Source: Heterocephalus glaber
Lineage: Eukaryota > Chordata > Mammalia > Rodentia > Bathyergidae
Direction of reading: 5' to 3'
DNA length: 64,000 nt
NCBI RefSeq assembly: GCF_000247695.1
Contig: NW_004624785.1
Span: 342,482-406,481, forward strand
The position numbers were made by a program, and so were the translations under genes. Positions 1 through 13,494 of the stretch are shown in pieces; position 1 is the stretch's first letter; each line of letters opens with the position of its first letter. The notes beneath the pieces are model-generated. The model saw only the letters and a list, made by a program, of their open reading frames with translations, was not told the DNA's origin and did no database searches.

Positions 1-584
1 GAAAGAATAGTAGGGTCCAAATAAATTACTGAAGGAGACCTTCTTTTAAAAGATACGATTTAAAAGAAAAACAAGATGATCAGAACATGGGATAGCAGAG
101 AGCTGGGGATTAGGGGGAGTGATCTTCAACTCGCCTGCGTGGGAAGAAGCAAGTTTAAATTAACTGATTCAGAGACAGTGAACAGATGTTGACCTAGAAG
201 TTGGTTCAGGCCACCGTGCTGGAGATGTGCCCCTGAGGGGTGGAGGCCCAGCCTTCCCCATGTACCTGCCTTCAAAACAAAACTGTCGATAGAGAAAGCC
301 ATGCCATGCTTAATGCATAACATCCCTAGAAACACACACTTGGAACCAATACAATTGTCTTATTGACATTCAAAAAAAGAAAGAATGAGCAAACCTGAGA
401 GCAGAAATCTTTAAAGTTACCAATTAACAACAGTCACCTGGTTTCTTTCTTAGGGCATCTGTCATGGTATTTATAGAAGGAACCATGATTTTTGCCTATT
501 TAAATTGTACTAATATCCTAGATAACTGAGACCAGAGATAGCTGTTTAAAAACATTTCTATTTGATTTAAAGTAAACTAAAATT

Positions 585-672
585 GGGATGAGGACGTAGC
601 CCAGTGGCACTGCGTCTACCTGGCAAGCAAAAGGTCCCGAGTTCAAAAAAACAAAACAAAACAAAAAAACAC
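585..672 (+). mobile_element. ID-like SINE
   Basis: A-box-like GTAGCCCAGTGG and B-box-like GTCCCGAGTTC are followed by an A-rich tail. The target duplication AAAGTAAACT recurs just after the tail. Confidence 0.85.
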
Positions 673-1644
673 CAAAGTAAACTCAAATTAATTATGGTCA
701 TTATTTCTGAATTTTATTTTTACTTTTTCTTTGGCTTCCAAAGGATCTGACTAGATTTAATGCTAAATTAGATTGGTAAACCAACTTTTTCTAAAAAAAC
801 AAAAAAGATTGGTTTAATTACCTTTTAAATAAGCTGGGGAAAATTCAGAGGTTAGTAATCAATTAATATTACTATACTTAAATACTAAGACATTTTCTTT
901 GTAAAAGAGCAAGATTTGAACCTGATTTTGAATTTGGGTTACTGGCTAACACCCTTGAGTCTATCCTGAGATAGTGGCTTGAGTAGGTTCCTTGAATTAA
1001 AGTTAAGATTAATATTATTATTATTAATAATAATAATTATTATATTAATATTATTATCTTCTTCTACAATCATTTCACTATTTTCTCTTTTACTGAAATG
1101 TTGTCCTTTACTTAATGGCAATCCATTTCATGGATTTCTTTTTTGTAACTCTGTGAATCTCAATTGGGCTCATTATGTTCCCAGGGACACTTGACAATGT
1201 CTGCAGACAGTCTTGGCTGTCACACTGAGAAGTCAAAGTGCTATTAGCAACTGATGGGAAGAAGCCAGGAGGGGGTCCTGAACATTCAGCAGCACACAGA
1301 ATGGGTCACAGTGATGGGGTATTAGACCTCCAATGTCAATAGTGCCCAAGGGAAAATAAAGGTATAACTTTCTTCACATTTCACTGTAAGTAACCTTTAA
1401 ATGACCAATGTTCTCAAGTACAGTATTTCAGAGTAACAAAATATAGAAAACTGTATAACTATGGTGATCATTTTGCCTCTGAATTTTAAAGATCTAGGTC
1501 AGACTAATTTGTGATTCAGGATGCCTAGAAAGACCTTTTATTTTTTTTCACCCCTCCCTAGAAAAACTTTTTAAATGTATATAGTTAAAATATAGTACTT
1601 TAACTCTCTTGAAAGGTTATTTTAGGGTGTGTGTATGTGCATTT

Positions 1645-1713
1645 TGTGGTGCTTGGAATTCAATCCAGGGCCTCATGCATACTAAGTACTTTATCACTAT
1701 GCTACAGCCCAGG
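1645..1713 (-). mobile_element. ID-like SINE relic
   Basis: The reverse complement shows a diverged A box/B box layout (AATTCAATCCAGGGCCT and GCTACAGCCC on the plus strand). Confidence 0.6.
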
Positions 1714-2458
1714 CCTCTTAAAAGTTTAAGATATATTCTGTAAGCAAATAATTATAAATGATATGATAATTAGGCTTAGCATATTTGAAAACTTTTATGT
1801 AGTTAAAAAAAAAGAATATCTCCTAAGGCTCATTCATTTCTAAAGATGTTTATAGAAAATTTTGATACCCATCTTCTCAATTTTCTTCTTGTCACTCACT
1901 CTGGATAAGCTTTTGGCAATAAACACAGATTTATCCAAATTGCTCAAATTTTAATTACAACTAAAGCTTTACTGTATTTTTTCTCAAATTACTCCACCAT
2001 TCTAGGTCTTCTAGAAGCAACACAATAATATGACAAGTGTCACGTACCTGGGTCTGCTCATGACTTCGACCTGTATCACTTTTATCAGCAAGATGAGGGG
2101 ATTCTAGCTCTGAGAATGGGAGCCATTTGCCAAGGTCTTGGTTCAGCCACATCATTGACAATGACCTCCTCAACAGGACTGTCTCTTCTTTCCATGCCCT
2201 CACTTCAGAGAGTATTTACAACTTCTGATGTTTGTATTCACAGTATGACAGACTTAGAAGCAACTCTCAACACCCTGTCTTTTCTCTTATAGACAACTTT
2301 GAAGACAGTCTTTTGTAGTCTTAACAGGTGAGCTCTTTGTTAATACCCAACAGAAATGCACACCAAAAAACCTAAGTGCTACATTATTTATGCTTTCAGA
2401 GGATGCCAATAGCTATGATGCACTACAAGCTTTCACAAATGCACTTTGCTTTAAGTCA

Positions 2459-2647
<189 letters not shown>

Positions 2648-2699
2648 TTAGAGTCAGTGATTTCAGAGTAGAAGCCTTTAAGGGCAAGCAAGCCTTGTC

Positions 2700-3260
2700 A
2701 TGTATTATGGAAAAGGAGTTTACGCTATTCAGTGTTACACATTTTCCTCTAAGGACTGCTTTTGCTGTATTACATAATTTGATAAGTTGTATTTACATTG
2801 TGAAACTATTTTTTAATTCCTTGAGATTTCTTCTTTGACATGAGTATTTAAAACTGTGTTAATTTCTAAGTATTTTGGGATTTTCCAGCTATCTTTCTGT
2901 TATGGGTTTTATTTCCACTGTGGAATTAAGTCCACTGTGGTCTAAGAGCTACTCCCATTTTTAGCAGTATATATTTTAATTTTTAGTTTAAAAAACCTTA
3001 TTTTGCAGTGCTGGGGGTCAAATACAGGGCCTTGCTCATGCTAGTCATGTGCTCTCCCACTGCTGTATTTTTCCTTTCTTTTTAAATGTGTTGAAGTATG
3101 TTTTATAGTTCAGAATATGGTCTACCGAATGTGTATTGTGCTGTTGTTGGATGAAGCAGTCCACAGATGTCCATCATATTCAGTTGACTGACACTGCTGT
3201 TAAGTTCAACTGTGTTCTTACTGACTGTTTACTGGATCTATTTCTGCTGAGGGGTGGTCA
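2700..3260 (-). mobile_element. Old L1 ORF2 fragment, antisense
   Basis: Read as the complement of an L1, the segment follows the mammalian L1 ORF2 5' (endonuclease) region. Phrases such as CTGCTGTTGTTGGATG and GATTTTCCAGCTATCTTTCTG are recognisable. It is split by a SINE relic at 3001-3067 and carries no open frame. Confidence 0.65.
3001..3067 (-). mobile_element. ID-like SINE relic inside the L1 fragment
   Basis: Diverged minus-strand SINE with the GCTGGGGGTCAAATACAGGG block and a degraded A box. Confidence 0.55.
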
Positions 3261-4336
3261 TGTTCTTAAAAGACAAATTTAAAGATGTATGAAACAACTA
3301 TTCCTTTTTAGAAGAATTCTAGAAGATGAAATCAATGCCAATATCAACCTAAATTTTCAAATTTTTCTCAATCTTGTGCATTTTTAGGATTCCATATGCC
3401 TAGTGCATAAAGCTAAAACAGATGTAAACCTCAGACCCATGGACTGAGCCCAGGTGCATGGGAACCATCTGGAACCATATGGACAAGGCTAGTGTACGTG
3501 CTTGTGCACACATTTCTGAAGGTAAAGTCTACAGATCTCATCAGATTTTCCAAAGGGTTTGAAACTCACCATCTGTCTCTCAAGAACAACAGAAAGAGCC
3601 TTCCTTCCCATTCTGCAGTCGGGCCCTAGGAAAATATCTCCCCAGGGGCATTCATTCTCTCTACTGGAGGTGGATCAAAGCACCTTAATTCTTGAGCTCG
3701 CTCCAGTTTTATTCACAGGGCCCTAGGCAACTTTAGTTTGTCACCCAAGAAAAGAGGCAAGGACATCAAGTTATCTAGTAACTTGTCTTAAGAGACCTAC
3801 AGACAACCAGCAGAGGGCAGCAGGTGGCTGACTGAGAACAAGATGTGTCTGACTGGGTGTGTCCCAGGGACACTTCTCCAGGGTGATACCATCCCTGGCA
3901 CCTATCACAGGTATCAGGTAATTCTCTCAGCAGCCCATTCAAAATACTCTTCCATCTAAGGGAACAAGGGAAGGAAGCAAGAGGCATCTTCTTTCAGAAA
4001 ATCTAAATTTTGTTAATTCTACAACAAATAGTGCTCTAGGCAGCAGCTATTATGTGATATCAGCAAAGGAAAAATAAGAGACTTTTAGTCAGAAAAAGCA
4101 AAAGTTGCTATTCCTGAGAGGAATGTAATCTAAATATCTTTAGTCATTCCTTGGAGCTTGGGCCTATAGGTAACATTCTTTTTTAGTTCTACTGTACTTC
4201 GATGCATTTTATATAATTAGAGTTTACTGCAAATATAATGGAAATTTTATTTTTTAAAATGCTGCTATCTTCCTGGCTGTCCTTTAACTCGATAACTGAT
4301 AAAACACACTTGTCAAAGATGAGTTTTAATTCATCA

Positions 4337-4429
<93 letters not shown>

Positions 4430-4689
4430 CTAAAGAAGTTACCAGGAAAAAAAAAAAAAGATTATAGTTGGGATTTCCTGTGGAAATTCCACGTGGAAGT
4501 TTTAATTTATAAATTGTTAGAATAAAAAGTAATAGATATTGAGCTTTTTATTACTAAAGAACCTTTGAAATTTTAAATAAAAACAAGACAAATTGAGCTT
4601 CAACAATAAGTGATCAAAGAATGAAAACAGCTTTTCCTTAAATTACCATCATTTTGTGATTTTTATTTATTAATGTGGTAGATGACAAA

Positions 4690-5195
4690 TGTGGTCATAG
4701 CCCTGACAGGTGGTGGAATGCACATCTGCAACCCTGAATCTATACTGCCTGTTGTGACCCATCTGCCAATAACTCATGGGTGTTCAGAGTCTAATCTCAA
4801 GGAGCTCTACACACCTCAGTTCACTCTTTTGGAACCCCACGCTGCTATGTGAGTTAATCTGAGTTGTTAGAAGATGAGTCTCCCTTTTGCCTCATTCACA
4901 GAACAGCCAGATAGGTGGGTGAGGCCATCCTAGACCCTACGGTCCGTGGCTGCAGATAGCAGCACCATCCAATGACTCATAGATTCCTGTGGAGTAACAC
5001 ATGGGTATTGGTTTAACACATTCACAAGAAGGCTGCAGTTCATATGTCTCGATGGCTTTTTATTAATTACTTTTATTAGTAAAAAAGCCAATAAAAGTGA
5101 TACAATCCACTTGTACCACCAGAGGTAAAAGCCGCTCGATATGTGTTAAACCACCAAGTTTTGGGCTGTTACACAAAAACAGCTAACTGATCCAT
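4690..5195 (+). mobile_element. Ancient LTR (MLT1-like MaLR) relic
   Basis: GAAGATGAGTCTCCCTTTTG, GAGGCCATCCTAGACC and the terminal CCACCAAGTTTTGGGCTGTT...CAGCTAACTGATCC resemble MLT1 LTR blocks in order. About 5050-5140 is unrelated and contains a short hairpin (GGCTTTTTA with TAAAAAAGCC). Confidence 0.45.
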
Positions 5196-6590
5196 GGTCC
5201 TTAGTTCTTCTGGATAAAGAATATTAATGGACTAAATAATACAGTAGAACTCTACAATGAGATTCCCATTTTTCTTACTATCTCTGCAAAGTCCCATTTT
5301 CTCCTCTGAAAATAATTTTGTTAAATTGATCAATAATGTCACAGTTAATAATTATTTCAGTCTGGACAAGCACATTCTTCTCTGACACAAAAATTATACA
5401 TACCTGTGACATCGTGATATTTCAATATATGCATAAATTGTTTAATGTTTAAGTAGGGCAGGTATATCTAGCTCCTCGAACATTTATGATTTCTTTGTGG
5501 TGAAAACATTCAAAATCCATAGTACATTATAGTAAACTGCATTGTTTTTAAAAATCAAGTCACAACTTTGCCACTTTTTGGCCACAACAGCAACTGGAAG
5601 ACAATTCTATTTTATACAGAAAATAAAATACTGCACTGAAAAAAAATTAGACAAAAGAATCTTCACTCTCCCTTACAATTAAAATGAAGCCTATTTGCTT
5701 ATATATACCTAGTGTATAAATTACTACATGCACTTGTTCTATCCAATAATTCTTTTTTTGTATCTAAGGCATATAAAACAGGTTTTCAAATAATCTCACT
5801 ATGTACTCTGCCACTTGGGGTTCTCCTTCCCTGACCTTTGTGCCCCCCCAGGCCTCACTCTCCTCCCACCCGGGACACACTCGCACTTGGCTCCTTCCTT
5901 CTCCTGACTCTTGCTCTGTACGGGAGCCTGCCCAGCTCCAGCCTGGTCTCCAGCTCTCACTGCCAGGCTTGAACTGATGCAGCATTACAGGCCAGGGTTG
6001 ACCGGGCACTACTCTCTCTGCTCAGCATACCTGAAACTATACTCATGTAATCCTTCCAGAGAAGTTCTTCCACCTGCCTTATATCCCTTAATATAGCCAC
6101 CACTCTCTCAGTGCCAAGGCCAAGTGCCTTGGTGACCCTGGCCTCTTTCTTCCCTCACCTACAGCACCTACTCACGAACCACATGCTACGCGTCTGACTC
6201 TCCCAGCCTCTTTCAACCCTGGGGGCCACAGGTCAGTCATATCCCAGGGCTCTATGACTCCAGCTCATTCTCTACACCCTCCTAAACTCATCTCCTTTTT
6301 GTGAATAGCTCCTCATGTCATCTTTCTGGCAATATTGACGAAACCCACATGAGACCCTTCAAGGAACCCACTGCTCACTAAATCAAGTCCACAGTCTGGG
6401 GCCTCACCCACAGAGTTGTCTGACTGGTTCTGAGAGCTCATTTTCATAGCCTGTTTCCTGGTAGCATGGGACCTTTGTTTACATGTAATGTGCCTCAGGC
6501 TTCAAGGACAGATGTGGCTTTCACTCTTGCTCAGTCACAAGAAGAATGATCACGGACTTTGTGAAGAAAGAATGTTGAAGAAAATATACA

Positions 6591-6785
6591 TTAGGGGCCA
6601 GGGATTTAGTTCAGTGGCACCACGCCTGCCTTGCAAACACAAGGTCCAAGGGCCGGGGATTTAGCTCAGTGGTTCCGCCACCTGCCTCACAAGCACAAGG
6701 TTCCGAGTTCGATCCCCAGTACCAAAAAAAAAAAAAAATTTCTGCACAAGGTCCTGAGTTTGATCCCCGGTAGCTCAAAAAGAAA
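6591..6785 (+). mobile_element. Outer ID-like SINE, split by a second SINE
   Basis: The first half (6591-6649) and second half (6745-6785) form one element. GAAAATATACA duplications lie at 6580-6590 and 6786-6796. Confidence 0.88.
6650..6744 (+). mobile_element. Inner ID-like SINE nested in the outer one
   Basis: A complete element with A box TTAGCTCAGTGG, B box GAGTTCGATCCCC and a 15-A tail. The duplicated target CACAAGGTCC (6638-6647 and 6745-6754) is itself part of the outer SINE. Confidence 0.9.
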
Positions 6786-6903
6786 GAAAATATACACTGA
6801 ACTCGGCCAAACACGTGCTGTCAGTAAATGATAGCTGAGACTGGTAAGAAAGCACTGGTACTTTCAAATTTCTATACTTTTGATCATACTATTTTCCTTT
6901 TTC

Positions 6904-6969
6904 TTCTTTTTTTTCAGTACTGGCAACCGAACCCAGGGGTGTTCTAACACTGAGCCTTATCCCCCAGCT
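6904..6969 (-). mobile_element. ID-like SINE, diverged
   Basis: T-tract followed by the reversed B box (CAACCGAACCCAGGGG) and reversed A box (ACTGAGCCTTATCCCCCAGC). Confidence 0.7.
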
Positions 6970-6975
6970 CTCTTT

Positions 6976-7072
6976 TCTAAATTTTATTTTGAGACAGGAT
7001 TGTGCTAGGTTGTTCTAGTGACCCTCTAGAACTTTTGATCCTTCTATGTCAGCCTTCCTAGTAGCTGAGAAC
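6976..7072 (-). mobile_element. B1 SINE, diverged
   Basis: Reverse B1 blocks: TTTTGAGACAGGATTGTGCT, then TCAGCCTTCCTAGTAGCTGAG. The left end is missing. Confidence 0.65.
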
Positions 7073-7436
7073 AGCTCTGACCATTCTTTGACTAAAACGT
7101 CTTTGCATTTCAGTCTGATGAAACCCCATCCACATTTCAAGATCTACCACATCAGATTTCATCTTTTGCATCAAAGCCTGTCCTGATGAAAATATGCACA
7201 GCAATGGGCTTCTTCTGGTGAGTTGCCAGCAATTTCTGCATGCCACCTTGATCTCTTAGATCACAAGCTCCTTATGGAGAAGGGGGGAAAATCAGGTAAG
7301 TCCTTATGTTTATTCCTTAAGGTACTTAGGACTAGCTTTCTGCACAGCAAAAGCAAAAATAAAACCTTATTGAATGAAAAAAAGTTTTGGAAAAATTTGA
7401 ATCCCACAATGTTTTAAGAAATAAAAGAATACTTCA

Positions 7437-7560
7437 GCTAGGTGCTGTAGCACATGCATATAATCCCAGGTACTTAGAAGGCTGAGGCAGGAGGATTACA
7501 AATTCAAGGCCAGCCTGAAGCTGCATGGCCAGATCCTTTCTTAAAATAAAAACCAAAAAA
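7437..7560 (+). mobile_element. B1 SINE
   Basis: Contains GGTGCTGTAGCACATGCATA, AGGCTGAGGCAGGAGGATTA and TTCAAGGCCAGCCTG, followed by an A-rich end. Confidence 0.85.
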
Positions 7561-7624
7561 ATCCTGGGGATGTACCTCAGTGGTAAAATGTCCCCAGGTC
7601 TGATCCCCAGCACTGAAAAAAACC
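7561..7624 (+). mobile_element. ID-like SINE
   Basis: CTGGGGATGTACCTCAGTGG and GATCCCCAGCACTG followed by A6. It lies directly behind a B1, possibly as a joined pair. Confidence 0.75.
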
Positions 7625-7768
7625 AAAACAAAACACTGAATATATGTTCTAGGACATTTTATCCTCGAATAAAAAACTAGGACATGTGATCTTCTACAGT
7701 AATCTATCAAAATTGAAGTTGAGCATATCTAATACTGTCTGTTAACCTTAATATTCTAGTGAGTTTTT

Positions 7769-7922
7769 GCCAGGCTTGGCAGCACATGCCTGTAATCTTA
7801 GCAAGTGGGAGGCTGAGACAAGAAGATTACAGCAAGTTTGAGGTCAGCCTAGGCTACATAGCAAGACAGTGAATTCAAAGCCAGTCTGAACTTATATAGT
7901 GAGACCCTGTCTCAAAAACCCT
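7769..7922 (+). mobile_element. B1 SINE with internal duplication
   Basis: The B1 body contains a tandem repeat of the GTCAGCC..GGCTACATAG-like segment, as GAGGTCAGCCTAGGCTACAT then CAAAGCCAGTCTGAACTTAT. It ends GAGACCCTGTCTCAAAAA. Confidence 0.85.
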
Positions 7923-8095
7923 AGTGAAAATCTAGTGAGTCTTCAAGCTAAAAGAAACTTAATTTTCAAGTCAGCAAAGTTTATGTGGCTATTGGGCTAT
8001 TGATATGGACTGTTTGATAATATTAGGGAATTATTAATTTTGTTAGGTGGATACAATGGTAAAATCTATGTTTTAGAGATACGTATTGGAAAAAA

Positions 8096-8219
8096 AATTT
8101 TTTTTTGGTAAGGTCTCACTATACTGCCCAGGTTGGCCTTGAAATCCTAGGCTCAAGTGATCCTTCTGCCTCAGCTTCCAAAACAACTGGGACTACAGAC
8201 ACATACCACCATACCTGAC
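8096..8219 (-). mobile_element. B1 SINE
   Basis: Reverse B1: AAGGTCTCACTATACTGCCC, TTCTGCCTCAGCTTCC and GGGACTACAGACACATACCA. Confidence 0.85.
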
Positions 8220-8778
8220 TTAAATCTTTATGAATGAAATGATACATAGAATTTGCTTCAAAATAATCATGTGTGCTATAGAGAGGGAAGGTGGAAGAAT
8301 AACTAGGAGTACAGATGACATGAGCTTGGCCATGGGTTGGCTGATAATTATTAAAGATGAACGATGGGGACAAAGGTGTTCATTAATATATTCTCCCTCT
8401 TCGTATGCATTTGAAATTTTATAAAATAATTTTTAAAAATATATGTGCCTACTTAAGGCTAAATGGTACCAGCAGTTTAGCATACTGTGGGTAGGAAAAC
8501 AAAATAAGCTGTGGTTTCCAACCTCAAGGAATTCCCTATTTAAAGAGAGTGGTGGGATCAAACAAACAGACACGACAACATCACACAACATTCAGGCCTA
8601 GCACCAAAGGATTCCATTCTTTCTGGAAAAAGCAGCTTTTAAAATAATAAAGAAAGCAGGAAAGCAGTGTATTCTGTTTGTTTTGCAACAGAGACATTGA
8701 GGATTAACTAGAAGAGTGAATACCAGGCAGGTGTTCATGGTAACATGGGCAGGAGGGCAAAATCACAACGAACAGGAC

Positions 8779-8804
<26 letters not shown>
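8779..8804. repeat. (TG)n microsatellite
   Basis: An uninterrupted TG run of about 12 units opens a 270-bp TG/TATG-rich stretch that continues to about 9050. Confidence 0.95.
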
Positions 8805-8811
<7 letters not shown>

Positions 8812-10940
8812 ACTTGTGAAAACCTATATGCACAATAATGTTCTGTATATGTGTGAGAGTACATGTGAGTATGTATTAAGAATGTGAGCTGTGAATGAGT
8901 ATGTGTAAGCGTATGTATTTCATAAGAGTATGTGCACATGTGACAGTGTGTTCACGTGAGTGTGTATATGCATGAAAGTGCAAGTATACAAGTATGTACA
9001 TGGTTGTGTACATGTGTATATGCCTGTGCATGCATGAGTATATGTTTTGGGGTGCATGCACAGGGAAAAGCTGGAGAATGGTACCAGATGGTGGTGTATC
9101 TTGCAGACCTATAGCTGGCTGGGAGCCAGCCACTGGGGAGGAGTAACATGGTGAGGCTGGCATTTTAGACAAGCCATGGTGGGAGAGAGGCTAGCAGGAA
9201 GGTACACAGTTCAGGTAAGATGAGAGCTCAATGTACTGTGTTGACAGCAGAGACAGAGGGAAGAGGTGAGATGTAAGTAAGCCTTAAGACAAAGGCTTTC
9301 TGTGACTTACACGTGGAAGGCTTAGCTGGGGTGCCTAAATGGACGCTGTACCACAACAAAAGAATTCAGGAAGAGGATTAAGAATAGCATGGGTGATGTG
9401 CTGGTACGCATGACATGGTGAGTTTAAAGTGCTTGTGAGAAAACTAAAGATGTCTAAGACACAACTGAATAGCCAAATCTGAGGCTTGAAAGATCTGGTC
9501 AAGCTGCAGATACTACAGACTGAGCTGGTACAGTGGGCAAAAAAAAAAAAATCTGAGAATATGTATGTAACATGAGGAAAACAGACCAAAGATGGAATGA
9601 CATGGGAAAATAAACACAAAGCAGAAAGAAGAGGGAATTGCAAAAGGATAGCTAGAGAGGTAAATGGAGAGAAATGCAGAATGTGATATATTCTGAGTGT
9701 CAGATAAAATTGCTATCTTGTGCTGGAAATGTTCAGAAAAAACAAAACAAAACCCCAAATAGTCATGCAGACAGAGTCCAGGGCAAGGGCAAAGATTTGT
9801 AACTCAAGGCACCTAGCTCAGGGCTGCACACATATTTAGTATGTGGATGATTGAAGGGAAGGAAAGAACACAGAGGAGACATTATGCATAGTGTGGAATC
9901 CGGAGGCAGGGACAAGGGACTAATTCTACAAAGACGAATTCTAATTCTCCACACCTATTTTTGTTCCTTCTTCAGCTATATAAGCCCTGAACAAAATACT
10001 AGGAATTGAGGTAATTTTTTCTTAAAACTTTATTTCAAATGGATTTCATCTTATAATTCTATACACCTTAAAGATGCTTACAATAAAGTTATATATAAAA
10101 AGGACAATTACACATATTGAGGCAGTTATCACCCAGAGTTAATGGAAAGCACTATAAAATGACTGAAAAAATGAGTACTATGTTTGCCTCTGAGCTTCCT
10201 GGCAACAAAGGTTATATTTAAAAAAAATAGTCTGTGAAGATTTTATTTTATTAAAAGGAAACATGCCAAAACTCCAAGAGAAAGAGCCTGAGACAAAAGA
10301 TCACATGGATCTTACCACAGAGCAGTGTTACACTTAGTGATGTGAACAGAGATATGTACACATATGTGAAGATGAGTGTTTACATGTATGTATCTGAAGA
10401 GAAGCATGTATATGCACATATGTTCAAATATGGCTTTGTAAAGATGTAGACATGCTTGTTATACACGTAACTATTTCTTATTTGAATCAAAGCTAAAGCA
10501 ATGACTTGTAATTCAGCAGAGATGGCTCCACTGGGAGCTGAGCTAATGCAGTCTAAGTACTATATACTACTTTCCAGTAATCTAATTTAAGGATGAAACT
10601 TACAGCAACAATGATAGCAATCAGTAGGCTAAGCTATGCGGGAAAGTCAGCACTATCTCCCGTGTATTCCACAGATACCGTATTACAGGTACTAGAAGAA
10701 ATCTCACTGAACTAAGTTCCAGTACAACTATTACAGGGTGTCTGGAAGGTTTAAATAATAAAGAAAAAAAAATCATAAAGTAGACATAATAACCTCAACC
10801 ACATACCCAGCTATCTTTAGGGGATTAACTTTTCTCACTGTTTATGCAATAGCATGTTACTGCATACTTCATAAGCAACAAGAAAAAATTAATGAGGGTT
10901 TGAATGACTAACTTACCAAAAACATCAACTCTTAAAACTA

Positions 10941-11066
<126 letters not shown>

Positions 11067-11345
11067 CTATTGAGAATAGAGAAGAATAACGGAAGTTACA
11101 TATGTAAACCAAACAGTAAAAATCCAAACAACCCTTACAGTTCATTTCGTAAACATGCCGGCTGACAGGAAAGGAAGAACATTACCAAAATAATTCAGCT
11201 GGTGTACACATACTGAGGCGGCTATCATGCAGAGGTAATGGAATTTTAGAAATTGTTCCTAAAATTCTTTTTAATGGGGATGAAGGATTCAGAGTTAAAA
11301 GATGGGGGGGGGTCACAATTTTGAAATACATTAAAAAATAAAATG

Positions 11346-11429
11346 GGGGGCTGGGGATTTAGCTCAGTGGTGCCAACACCTGCCTTTCAAGCACAAGGTC
11401 CCAAGTTCAATCCCCGGTACCAAAAAAAA
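11346..11429 (+). mobile_element. ID-like SINE
   Basis: GGGGATTTAGCTCAGTGG, CAAGTTCAATCCCCGGTACC and an A-tail: close to the family consensus. It lies at the 3' end of intron 1, about 300 bp upstream of exon 2 in the minus-strand sense. Confidence 0.92.
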
Positions 11430-12111
11430 GGATTGGTGGGTGTGATATTGCAGGCATTGTAAAATGTTACAGAATCTAAATGGTGGTTTATGTTGTTAAA
11501 TGGAAAATTATTTCACCTTTTGTACATGTGTGAGATTTTTCCTACTAAAATGTTGGAAAGAAACAAATGATATGGTAGTCCTCTGTCCCCTGAGCTCAGG
11601 GAAGGGATGAGCGACAGAGGCAAGCCAGCAAGCAAGCGAGCGAGCACTGAAAGCACTGTGGGTCAGGACAAAGGACAAAGAAACCACGAGGAGGTAATTT
11701 TTTCACACAGCTGCAAAGTAGATAGAATTCTGCTTGTCATGTTGTGGGATATTTTTAAAAAACATGTCACATCAACCTCAGTCCTCAGTGCAATGAGCAC
11801 AGTAAGGAGATAAATGCCTGAGGATGCCCTGCGGAAGGAAGCAAGCTTCCCCTGGAGAGGAGCCCAGTGTGTGGACTGAGCCAAGCAAGCTCCAGGGCAG
11901 CAAGAGGAACCTGCCATGGTGTTACTGTTCCATAAGAATACTGCTTAAAAAAAAAAAATTCAGCTAAGTCAAATTAATCCCCAAACACAGAATGCCTAAG
12001 CCTTTTATTTACTTAACTTATGATCTGGTGAAAGGGACTGCAAAACAGGTACAAAATAAATGAATGGGTACTCTCTGATACACTTAGATATTACTGAAGG
12101 TTTACTCACTA

Positions 12112-12475
12112 CTGCAGTTTGAATGTTTTTGCCCTCTCTTAAATTCATGCTGAAACTTAACTGACAATGCAACAGTGTTGAGAGGCAGGACCTCATAGGA
12201 GGTGTTCTGTCTTCATGAATGGACTAATCCCACCTTAACAGAAGCTGTGGGAGTGAGTACACTCTCTCCTGTTCTGCAGCCACGTGAGGACCCCTCCTCT
12301 CCTCCACAGGACAAACTGTTCAAGGCACTATCCTGGAAGCAGACTTCAGGCCCTAATACAAAACCCTGATCTTGAATTTACCAGCCCCCAGTATTGTGAG
12401 AATAAATTTCTATTCTTTATAAGTTATCCAGTCTCAAGTATTGTATTATGGTGGCACAAAACAGGCTAAGATACT
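12112..12475 (+). mobile_element. MaLR-type LTR (MST/MLT-like)
   Basis: GCAGTTTGAATGTTTTTGCC at the start and GAGAATAAATTTCTATTC, TATAAGTTATCCAGTCTCAA and AACAGGCTAAGATA at the end reproduce the MaLR LTR layout, with the polyadenylation signal near the 3' end. Confidence 0.75.
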
Positions 12476-12918
12476 CATGAAAAAATACTTGTTTAAAACA
12501 CTGAATTAAGACTTACTAAAAATAACTACAGATATTTTTTAGAAATTAGAACAGAGAATAATTTTGGACAAAAGGAACTTAGTAAGTGCATCTTCAAATG
12601 ATCATAACATGTTGCTAGAAAAAAAATTGACCATTCAGTCTAGAGAAGACAAAGCTTAGAGAAGACAAACATTTAGCACTGAAACCTTTTATCTTCCCTC
12701 TCCTGTATGTGGCTTCCATCTCTTTTGTCATGTTCTCACTTATCACCTCCCACTTTTTCCATCTTCTCCAGCACTGATAGTATTCAATTTGATAAAGATG
12801 ATGTTCTCAACCCAAAATACCAGTCAATCTATTTCTTATGTGGCCTTTTAGAGAAAAGGCCCACTTTTTACTTGGCCTTTTCCAAAGTTAGCTATACACT
12901 TTCAGAAATATTTCCTTT

Positions 12919-12993
12919 GACTGGGGATGTAGCTCAGTGGTACAGTGCCTGCCCAGTATGAGCAAAGCTCTGAGTTCAATCCCCAGTTCTACG
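12919..12993 (+). mobile_element. ID-like SINE, older
   Basis: CTGGGGATGTAGCTCAGTGG and CTGAGTTCAATCCCCAGT; no clean tail. Confidence 0.8.
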
Positions 12994-13494
12994 GTGCCTT
13001 CAAAAGCTAAATTTCCACAAAGCTACTGGTTAGCAGGTAACTTCATTCTACATATTCAATACCTACTGCTAACCACAATTCACCTCTTCAGTAGATATTT
13101 CAAAAGGCACCACAGATGCATTATTAGTAAACATCAATCTCACGTATCTGGTCCATTAACTATTAATATAGTTATAAGTAAAATAAACATTGGTAGATTC
13201 AAAGTTCTCAAATTAAACGCTTTAGACACTGGAATACTAAGAGTACCACCACATATCTGCTGCTAGGTATATAATCTGTCATCTTCAACACAATTTCCTT
13301 TTTTGAGGAGAGGAACATGCAAATGGTCATTCTTTTTTACTTATTATTTATGTTATCCACATTTTGTCTGCCCCATATCCCTTCTTTTTGCTCCCGTCTA
13401 ACTCCAAGTGACTACAAAAGTCACTTGCCTTAATATGAAACATAAGTTATAAAGAATATTTGCGATTCATATCACAAAAGGTTATTCCTTTTAA

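Noticed and set aside
1961..2203. Possible SNX9 exon 5
   Set aside because: The expected Val-Gly-Ser-Gly-Asn-Asp-Pro-Trp start is absent in all frames of this segment.
6650..6737. tRNA gene candidate (A and B boxes)
   Set aside because: Poly(A) tail, target duplication, dozens of sister copies and no cloverleaf acceptor pairing show it is a SINE. The same applies to all other ID-like copies.
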